A program made the position numbers and the translations under genes. Positions 56,557-64,000 of a DNA stretch of 64,000 bases are shown here, piece after piece (the first letter of the stretch is position 1; each line of letters opens with the position of its first letter). This DNA comes from Haliclystus octoradiatus. Its lineage: Eukaryota; Cnidaria; Staurozoa; Stauromedusae; Haliclystidae. Location: contig OU744448.1 of NCBI GenBank assembly GCA_916610825.1, positions 13,182,436 to 13,246,435 on the forward strand. The letters run 5' to 3'. Under the pieces are notes generated by a model, which was not told where the DNA came from, ran no database searches, and was given only the letters and a program-made list of their open reading frames with translations.

Positions 56557-58326
56557 CAATAGGGCTCTTTCACCGACTTATAAATAGATTCGCGCAAAGC
56601 CTTATGGGATAGCACAACGTACAACACTTCGATATCATTTCTGAGTTAGCTGCGTTTTGACCGCGTTCGTTGATGTTTATTGCCCAAGTTAAAAACTAAT
56701 TTACTCGATATGCAATCCACAGAACGTGATAAACCAAAAACGAAAGGTACCACGAAGCATTACTGTTGGGGTACCTGTAAATCAGATTCCTGAAATCCGG
56801 AGAAATAAGCCGTATGAACGTTTTGTATTCGCTTCCCAAATCTTGGCAAAAAGTGTGAATTGGTAGAAAACAACAAAACAATAACAACAACTAAATTTAA
56901 AAATGTATACCAGTTTTACTAGAAATAAAATAAGGACTTGTAGCAAGTAATACACATGAACACACATATTCAAAACTACCAAGAAGACACGTAGAATTTC
57001 CTTTCAATTATTTTATAAATAGTATTTTAACTACAAATGAGTATTAGCAACATATCATTCGGTCGGCTTATAGTCGATATTCTCGTCGCTATCAAATGAC
57101 AACTTTTAAACATAATACATTTCAATTAATAATGATGAAATATATAACCAGTAAATACAGTCGATAATCTCTTGATAAATAGTTATATATTGTAAATCAA
57201 TTATAAACAGACCCAAGTAAATAGCAATCATCGTAACCACATAATTATCTGAAATACACCATAGTGACATCTTGAGGCTACATAGTTGATCTCTCCTGAA
57301 AATTGATAATTTGAAACACTAAATAACACTAACTGAGAATAATACACATGAAAATAGCCCCGGAATGTCCTAATGGGGATGACAAGAGTGGATAAACACT
57401 GATGATAAATAGGATAGGTAGCCTACGTTACTACGTAGTTCTGATTTAGCCTAAACAACATCTGCGTATTTGCAATACAAGAGCATGAACACCGATCCAC
57501 TTGCCTTACTTAAAACAATATTCACTTTTGACGAAAATTCTTTTTCCATGGAATTTATGTTGAACATAAGCCCTCAAAAGTAATTTGCTAGTTCGATATA
57601 ACAATATCATAAATGTTTCAACAAAACGACGTGCTACAAAATGTATGCTGTAGGCCTACCTTTCTTCAAGGGTTTGGCTGGTAACATGTAGTATATGGAT
57701 CCTCACACACATCTTCTTCTTCTTCACTGTTGTTATATTGATAAAACACATTTTCTGACGATGACTCCACAATGTAATGATAAATATGACCATAATTAAA
57801 GCAAGAATAGCAAGAAGCCAAGTCTCTTGACAGAAATTCACGCCAGTCTGTTGTTGGTATTTGCAACAGACCAACACTAAAACTATCACAAGATAATGCT
57901 GAAGTTGAAAGGGAAATATATTTAAATCCATACTAAATATCCACTATCAATCTTTGGGCCAACTGCTTTTGCAACAGATAAATATGCCTTCGACCCTTCG
58001 ACACAACAGAAAAGATTTCAATCCAGTTGTTTTCACCATGACATTTTTCAAGCCAACGTTTTACTTGAACAAATCAACAATTTGAAGAAATATGAGGTAA
58101 AACAGCACCAGGCACCTTTACTCCATCTAGAACAATCATAGGATGGTCAAGATCCATAGTGAATCTGATAGCAGCAAGTAAAACAGCTAAAATAAATGAT
58201 GTTGTGAGATAAAATTCAGCCGCGGCTCAACAAATTCGACAACGCAATAAAATGCTATGTACGTTGAGGTATCCCACAATGCTTTTCGCGAAAAATGTGT
58301 GACGTAGGCGTGAAAGAGCCCTATTG
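56557..58326. mobile_element. 1.77-kb DNA element with about 67-bp inverted repeats
   Basis: The left end (56557-56623) and the right end (58258-58326) share CAATAGGGCTCTTTCAC, then after a variable stretch TTCGCG.AAAGC, TGGGATA and CAACGTACA in inverted orientation. A TA flanks the GGGCTC core on each side, which would suit a TA target, but the site is itself palindromic. No transposase was recognised. Inside are a minus-strand open frame of 91 codons at 57656-57931 with two hydrophobic segments, and a short open stretch at about 58075-58220 (TMDLDHPMIVLDGVKVPGAV). Neither can be assigned. Confidence 0.6.
57656..57931 (-). CDS. Possible small membrane protein inside the inverted-repeat element
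   Basis: 91 residues from an ATG. Hydrophobic segments are HYLVIVLVLVCC (about residues 12-23) and WLLAILALIMVIFIITLW (about 38-55), followed by a basic Lys-rich stretch. A second frame overlaps it and gives an acidic tail (NNSEEEEDVCEDPYTTCYQP) that also looks protein-like, so frame choice is uncertain and an intron may be involved. No known family. Confidence 0.2.
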   Translation of the reverse strand: MDLNIFPFQLQHYLVIVLVLVCCKYQQQTGVNFCQETWLLAILALIMVIFIITLWSHRQKMCFINITTVKKKKMCVRIHILHVTSQTLEER

Positions 58327-58794
58327 TTTGGTAAACAGTAAACAATTGTACATGAATGCAAGGCGTGTTGCCGGTGCATACAATACATACCCTGAGATGG
58401 CATGTGCTTAGATAATGTCGGCAGTCACAAACAATAGCACTTCATTTATTCATGCTATAGCCATGGCAACCTGTGTTTTATAATGTTGTTCATTATGTAT
58501 GTCAATATGGCGTGTATTATATATTTATCAAATAAATTCAGCAAGGAGTTACTGATGGTATTAAACTGCACTAGCGTATAGGAAAACAGTACAGCCTTGT
58601 TATGGCAGTCGATTGATGGCACTGATCGATGCCTAGTTAGTTAATGCTTTTTGATCCTGAAATGGATCCGATCTAGTTATCACAGTTATACATTTGTATT
58701 TATTTTGATACACAAATAATGCCTCACAAATTCTCATTTTTCGATTTTTAAAGCATTGAGAGAATTACAACTAGCAAATAAGGCCAAATAATAT

Positions 58795-58935
58795 TGGGTC
58801 ATACACTATTCGGATCTGATTCTCAACACGGAATCCGAACATTTCGGTTTTTGTTTCTATAAAACGCATTCGGACATTCGGATGAGATCAGATTCAGATT
58901 GGAAATGTTTGCATACATTCGGATTACGCTCTGAA
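58795..58935. repeat. Degenerate CCGAAT/CGGAT-word tract
   Basis: Words ATTCGGATCTGATTC, GGAATCCGAAC and ATTCGGACATTCGGATG recur; same vocabulary as the tracts at 8420-8735 and 36361-36425. Confidence 0.45.
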
Positions 58936-59098
58936 ATTGGGATATCATTGATTATCATGGGCTGTGAATAATCGTTACCGAAGTAATGAATTACTTTTTC
59001 AGTAATTTTGACCTGTAATCAATTACTTTTCTGAACAATTATTACAATTTTTGTTAACAGTAACTGATTACTTTTTAGTTGGTTGCTGATTGCAATTA

Positions 59099-59283
59099 CA
59101 GTGTAACCCGCTTAAGTGCAAGTAAGAATTGTCAACGATTTCAGTTGCATTTATCCGAATTTGCACTTATCCGAAATTGCTTAGCAAACGTTTGACCAGA
59201 AAATGGTTTATAGGTTTTCAGATTCAGGTTGCAGATAAGGGGGAATTTCACTTAACCGAATTGCACATAAGCGGGTTACACTG
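59099..59283. mobile_element. 185-bp Tigger-like MITE
   Basis: Ends CAGTGTAACCCGCTTA and TAAGCGGGTTACACTG are exact inverted repeats, flanked by TA on both sides (59097-59098 and 59284-59285). The CAGTGTAACC start and TA target fit pogo/Tigger-type elements. The body includes several ATCCGAATT/AACCGAATT words. It differs in sequence from the MITE at 132-308. Confidence 0.75.
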
Positions 59284-59285
59284 TA

Positions 59286-60050
59286 CTGATTACTTTCTGG
59301 GTTTGATTGGATGAAAAATTAGTTTGTTACTCTTTTGAATAAGGTAGGCTAATACTTTTTGGTCCTACACAAACAATGATTGATGTAAAGTAAGCAGTAA
59401 TCATAATTACTTTTAAAAGTTGAGTAATTTGTATTTGTAATTAATTACGTTTTGGAACACAGTAACGATAATTGTAATCATACGTAATTTTAAGAAGTTT
59501 TAAGAATATAAAAGTAATTTTAGCTGTAATTGATTACATATCAAAATCGCTGTTCTTTGCAATATTTCCCAAATTGTTTGTCTTCCCCTTTCTATCGAAC
59601 ATATATTATTGTATCGGGGGCGACTAATTAATTTATTCACTGGGAATGAAATAATCAATTATGATCAATTATGTATGTATAAGACGTATTATCTTATGAA
59701 ATGTGATTAATATATTTGTTGTAACGTGCATTCATTATCCATAATAATAACTTTTATAAGTTGCCTTTTTAACAATTAATATCAATTAAATTGTGATAGA
59801 TTTCTATTAGAGTTGAATGAGATAATTTAATTAACTATTGTTGTGTTCATACATATATTATAAAAATATTCTTAATTTACATTTACATTTCTTGCTTCGG
59901 GTAGCTCATTTTCGATAATTAGTAATAATTAAATTGTGATAACATCATATTAAATTTTGATTGAACACAATTAACATTTGCAATATGTATGAAAATAGTC
60001 AATTTAATCTTGATTAACACTAACTAAAGTTAGAGATTCCAATGAGAATT
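59286..60050. other. AT-rich spacer with TAATTAC-type words
   Basis: Dense in TAATTAC, GTAATT and AATCAATTAC words around 58980-59540, on both sides of the Tigger-like MITE, so the MITE inserted into an older low-complexity tract. Nothing coding. Confidence 0.4.
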
Positions 60051-61502
60051 TTAGTTAGTTAACTGAGCAATATGACCTGACATGTTGTCAGCATGCGTTC
60101 GTTTCATGGGTGTCTTGGCAATAGCAACCAGCAGCAAGCCAATAAAAATCAATCCTGAAAATGACATACAAGTATACCAATACCATTCATGTTCAATAAA
60201 TGCACCAAATACTAACGTAAGAATAAAGCCGTACAAGTTACCAAGAGCAATTGGATAAGCAGAAGATAGACCTTCTGGGACAGGGTAAGTTACCTCCGCA
60301 ACCTGTTCAAGCCCTGATGAATAGTATGGAATGCCACATAAACCAACAAGAGAGCCAATTAAAAATGTTAATTTGAGACTTTTCAATATTAGTAAAACGC
60401 ACGAAAAGGCAATCATTGACAATAATGTTGCTATAAATAGTAACACAGCGGTGAGTTTATAATGTTTAAATTTATCTACTAGCAGGCCAACAGTAAACAT
60501 ACTTGAAACACCAAGGATCATTTGCACAGCCCCTAATAGCCCTATCCATTTCTCTTCACCAGGGAAAAAAGGAGATAATAATTCATTTAATAAGGATGAC
60601 AATGCAGCTATAACACCAAAGTTTATACCATATGCCTGCGAGAGAAGGTGATAGTCTAAACTTGAACATAATTTTTTGATGTAAGCATGGAATTCATTAT
60701 TATCAGCTACTAATGTAGATGATTTTGACTCAAGAAATAAAGCCTGTGATACACTTGGAGGGTATCTTGGTTGTTTTTTTATGCAAATGAGGACCAAGGG
60801 AACCAAAATGGCAGAAAATATAGCCTGTGTTAACAGTAAACTTCTCATTTCTTCTCCAGTTGATAGCATTTCAATAGATTTATCATCGTGCACCATGGCA
60901 CTACTCATAAAAAATCCAACAGCAACACCGCATAAATTAGCCATGACACCTACAGCAGTAGCAGTAGCTTTCTCATTTTCAGCAAACCAAATAGCTGAGA
61001 GAAATGGTGGTACTTGTAGGGTGAATGTGCTGGCAACAGCACAGAAACATTGGCCAACAGCAACATATGCGAATCCATCACGATTTGAGCCAGCATATTT
61101 CAACGCAGAACCAACACCATTCATAGCAGCAGCCAGAGCTATGCATAATTTGCACCCATATTCAGTTAAAAAGTAAGATGATGGTATGAACAGCACAGGG
61201 AAAGCCAAAAGAAACGAGTTTGACAACCAGTTTAAGGCTGAAAAGCTTTGGTTATAATATTTTGTAGTTATACTTGATATTGATGTTAATGTTATCCAAA
61301 TGCAGCCATTAGAAAAAGTAACTAAACATAAAAGAAGTAGCACCAGCCATCTTCGTTTGTATACTTTGATTTGATATTGTCCTTCGCTGTATCTGTGTGG
61401 TTCAGAAATGCTGTAATCATCATTGTATACTTCGCTTTTATAGTAAGGAGCATCACTCAAATTACAATCTTGGTCTGTAGATAAGGAACCATTTTCTTCC
61501 AT
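60051..61502 (-). CDS. FLVCR-like (SLC49 family) MFS transporter, copy 1
   Basis: 483 residues, one exon, ATG at 61500-61502, twelve hydrophobic segments as expected for a major facilitator. FLVCR-type motifs: VYKRRWLVLLLLCLVTFSNG opening helix 1, SALNWLSNSFLLAFPVLFIP, NGVGSALKY, VGQCFCAVASTFTLQVPPFL, SAIWFAENEKATATAVGV, FFPGEEKWIGLLG and GLEQVAEVTYPVPEGLSSAY. SLC49A1/A2 members move choline, ethanolamine or heme across membranes; which applies here is unknown. The family has introns in vertebrates but none here. The gene next upstream (62269-63666) is a paralogue in the same orientation, so the pair arose by tandem duplication after an intron-loss event. Confidence 0.88.
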   Translation of the reverse strand: MEENGSLSTDQDCNLSDAPYYKSEVYNDDYSISEPHRYSEGQYQIKVYKRRWLVLLLLCLVTFSNGCIWITLTSISSITTKYYNQSFSALNWLSNSFLLAFPVLFIPSSYFLTEYGCKLCIALAAAMNGVGSALKYAGSNRDGFAYVAVGQCFCAVASTFTLQVPPFLSAIWFAENEKATATAVGVMANLCGVAVGFFMSSAMVHDDKSIEMLSTGEEMRSLLLTQAIFSAILVPLVLICIKKQPRYPPSVSQALFLESKSSTLVADNNEFHAYIKKLCSSLDYHLLSQAYGINFGVIAALSSLLNELLSPFFPGEEKWIGLLGAVQMILGVSSMFTVGLLVDKFKHYKLTAVLLFIATLLSMIAFSCVLLILKSLKLTFLIGSLVGLCGIPYYSSGLEQVAEVTYPVPEGLSSAYPIALGNLYGFILTLVFGAFIEHEWYWYTCMSFSGLIFIGLLLVAIAKTPMKRTHADNMSGHIAQLTN

Positions 61503-62268
61503 CGTTTAGGGGTCAGCAGTTAGATTTTGGTTAGTTGATATGTCCTCCAAGATTGCACCATAATTAGTTATAACTTTCCAGTTGCATGCTGTTGAAAGTG
61601 AAATTAACAGGCCTAGTCTGATTGATCTTGATATTTTACGTTCTGCGCGTGCGCAATTGACTACCGTGACTAAAAGAAAATTTTGAACTTTTGCCAGCTA
61701 CTGAAGAACTACTGAAGATAAAATAAAAACAGAGGAACCTAACACAAGAAATGCCATACGGAGTCATACAGGGGTCTGTATAGGGTTTATTGTTTGTGTA
61801 GATGTTTTTCACCTCGAAACTGTATTGGGTCGTCACTCGTCAGTGCAACGTACCTGGGAGTGGAACTCCCTTTCAACCTATTATAGGATATGTAAGGGAA
61901 ATTCGTGTCGTTACAGAATGCATATCCTAGCAAACGCATATGAAGAGGGAAACTATTACACTTTAAGTCCGAACTTATGTTAAATACCCTCCCCCCACCC
62001 GGAAAAAAGACAAAAGAGAAAGACAAATTTGACTCGTACTGAACTAAAGTTAAACATTGGCCAAAATGCAAAAAGCACTATAGAGCTATACCTCTAATTT
62101 TCCATTTTCATTGCAAAGAATGGACCCTAAAATGGGTAAAATTAGTTTAACTTTGAAATAGGTACCTTTTAAGGACCTATTCGATATTTGATAGATCATT
62201 TCTGGAATATAAATATCATTTAATTAACGCATCTTTCTTTAAGTCAATTATAGATACTAGTATGAGAT
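61503..62268. other. Spacer between the two SLC49 genes
   Basis: 766 bases containing the promoter of copy 1 and the 3' end of copy 2. No repeat with defined ends and no exon was recognised; the open minus-strand frames are AT-driven chance frames. Confidence 0.4.
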
Positions 62269-63666
62269 TTAACAAGTGCAAGTTTGATTGTTTATAACGC
62301 TGGGATAAATCTGCTTTTCAGCTTTACTTCTAACATGTTCGGCTTTCGAAATGCAAATTAAAAAGAATCCTAATAAATACAATGAACAGAATATTACGCA
62401 AACTTGGAGGTAATTTCTATTAGATAAAAGTTCTCCTGATATTGTTATCAGCGCAAACGCATATGCACTTCCAAATGCACCAATACACCCAGCAGATAAA
62501 CTCTCTGGTATCGGATAAGTTATTTCAACTACATGTTCCATTCCGGATGAGAGATTTGGTAGAGCAACTAATCCAAGAGCAGACATGCACACAGAAATCA
62601 GAACCCATGACTTTATAACTAGTAATCCATAAGAAAATAACACCATTAGCACGAATGAGAGACAAAATGTCCAAACAGCAAACTCTTTGTAAACTTTGGC
62701 TTTGTCTAACAGTATCCCAACAAAAAATGTCCCCACGATCCCCAAAATATTCTGTATAGTTCCTATTAATCCAATCTTGGCTTCTTTTCCAGGGAATGTC
62801 GCAATTAATAACTCAACAAGAATTGCAATTATTGCAGATTGTAATGAATATATTATTGAATATGCTTGAAGTAGCACATGATAATCAATGTTACTCATCA
62901 ATTTCGTAACAGATGCTTTAAATGATTTTAAATCAGCTGGCGAGTAAGAATCATTTGTTTGAAGGTTAGATGATATGAGCAGAGCTTGTGATACAGTTGG
63001 TGGACTGGGCGGTTCGTTACCAACGAATAAAATAACCAATGGTATCTGGATGATAGTGAACATCATTTGGGCACCTAATAGATAATGCATTTGCTCGCTC
63101 TCTATTGTCATGTTATGAGTAGACGTCACGATAGATGAGCTCATGAAGTACCCAGTCGCAACACCAACGGAGGAGCTTAAAACAGCTAGTGATGTAGCTG
63201 TGCCTTTCTCTTTATCGGCAAACCATACTGCTGATATGTAAGGTGGCATTTGCAGGATTAACCCATTGGCGAGTGCATTAAAAAATTGTCCTGATATCAT
63301 CAAATCGAATCCGTGTCTACCTGCTTCAGCAAATCGTAATGCGCTACCGATTCCATTGAAACATGTACCCATTACTAAGCTAAACTTGATGCCATATCGT
63401 GTAATAATGAAAGTGCCAGGAAGAAAAAGGATTGGAAATGAGACTGGATAAATGGAGCTTAACCAATTCAAGACATCGTACTTCTTATCATAATACGCAG
63501 CAGAAATACTCGCGATAGAGGATGTACTGATCCACATGCAGTTATTTGATAAGACAACGAAGCAAAATAAAGCGAGTACAAACCATCGTCTTTTATAAAC
63601 ACGTATTTGCTTACATGTTAACAAATATGTCGTCTCAACGCATAGGGAATCTTGGAATACCTCCAT
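62269..63666 (-). CDS. FLVCR-like (SLC49 family) MFS transporter, copy 2
   Basis: 465 residues, one exon, ATG at 63664-63666. It aligns with copy 1 from IRVYKRRWFVLALFCFVVLS onward: YDVLNWLSSIYPVSFPILFL, NGIGSALRFAEAG, SGQFFNALANGLILQMPPYI, SAVWFADKEKGTATSLAVLS, PPSPPTVSQALLISSN, FPGKEAKIGLIG and GMEHVVEITYPIPESLSAGC. Copy 1 has a longer hydrophilic N-terminus (about 45 residues before the RRW motif against about 25 here). Substrate is unknown. The sequences differ enough that the duplication is not recent. Confidence 0.87.
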   Translation of the reverse strand: MEVFQDSLCVETTYLLTCKQIRVYKRRWFVLALFCFVVLSNNCMWISTSSIASISAAYYDKKYDVLNWLSSIYPVSFPILFLPGTFIITRYGIKFSLVMGTCFNGIGSALRFAEAGRHGFDLMISGQFFNALANGLILQMPPYISAVWFADKEKGTATSLAVLSSSVGVATGYFMSSSIVTSTHNMTIESEQMHYLLGAQMMFTIIQIPLVILFVGNEPPSPPTVSQALLISSNLQTNDSYSPADLKSFKASVTKLMSNIDYHVLLQAYSIIYSLQSAIIAILVELLIATFPGKEAKIGLIGTIQNILGIVGTFFVGILLDKAKVYKEFAVWTFCLSFVLMVLFSYGLLVIKSWVLISVCMSALGLVALPNLSSGMEHVVEITYPIPESLSAGCIGAFGSAYAFALITISGELLSNRNYLQVCVIFCSLYLLGFFLICISKAEHVRSKAEKQIYPSVINNQTCTC

Positions 63667-64000
63667 TTGACTTTTACACCAAAATGATCCTGAAAAATCG
63701 GAAAAAATTTGCCTGAGATAGCAACGACGTAGAGATGGTAAAATTCATTATACAATCTTTAACTGTATAGTAACCATGTCCCAAAAAACACCGGTTAGAG
63801 AACTGATTCCGTAGCTCTTTCTTATTGTTTCGCTAGATTGATTTCTGATAATTGTCGACCAGCAGTTATTATGCATGTCTATGACTAGTTCATTGAGAAT
63901 AGTAAATTCGAATAGAACTTTATCACGCACACGCCAGCATACAAGACATTAAAACGATTGCACACGAGAAACGAGAATTAGATTCGTTAATATCTATACT
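63667..64000. other. Upstream flank of SLC49 copy 2
   Basis: Probably promoter and 5' UTR of copy 2. No exon or repeat was recognised before the window ends. Confidence 0.35.

Overview
The window is nuclear DNA of an animal: AT-rich, with spliced genes whose exons join with consistent GT-AG borders and matching phases, and with introns and spacers full of transposon remains. The proteins are ordinary metazoan families (BLOC1S6, COMMD8, YIPF6, a spectrin/GAR protein, an OSCA/CSC1-type channel, FLVCR-like transporters). The many TAGGCCTA palindromes and the mixture of LINEs, BEL/Pao, MITEs and a tRNA-derived SINE suggest a marine invertebrate, possibly a deuterostome. That placement is an inference and species is not determined.

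Layout. 1-3844 (+): the 3' part of a secreted-type gene, a CUB domain followed by a roughly 630-residue Ser/Thr-rich region. 6231-6728 (-): intronless BLOC1S6 (pallidin), head to head with 7219-11771 (+), a complete five-exon COMMD8. 13200-29155 (-): YIPF6 in six exons, carrying an apparent one-base frameshift in exon 4. Its large introns hold an intact LINE (18440-21334, +), a BEL/Pao remnant, a chimeric integrase/RT scrap, other LINE remnants and a SINE copy. 30477-39624 (-): spectrin-repeat plus GAR-domain gene; its large intron contains two related 15-bp minisatellite arrays. 45723-46676 (-): single-exon type II membrane glycosyltransferase-like protein. 47329-55907 (-): fourteen-exon OSCA/CSC1-type channel of 762 residues. 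60051-61502 and 62269-63666 (-): two tandem intronless FLVCR-like (SLC49) transporters.

The genes do not form one pathway, but several belong to membrane traffic: BLOC1S6 (lysosome-related organelle biogenesis), COMMD8 (Commander complex, endosomal recycling) and YIPF6 (Golgi). No prokaryote-style operon, CRISPR array or rRNA gene is present. The least expected items are a conserved GAAA-capped hairpin in the SINE tail, the minisatellite with an inverted half, the compact spectrin-GAR gene without visible EF-hands, and the intronless transporter pair. All assignments come from reading the sequence and recalling protein families; no database search was run.
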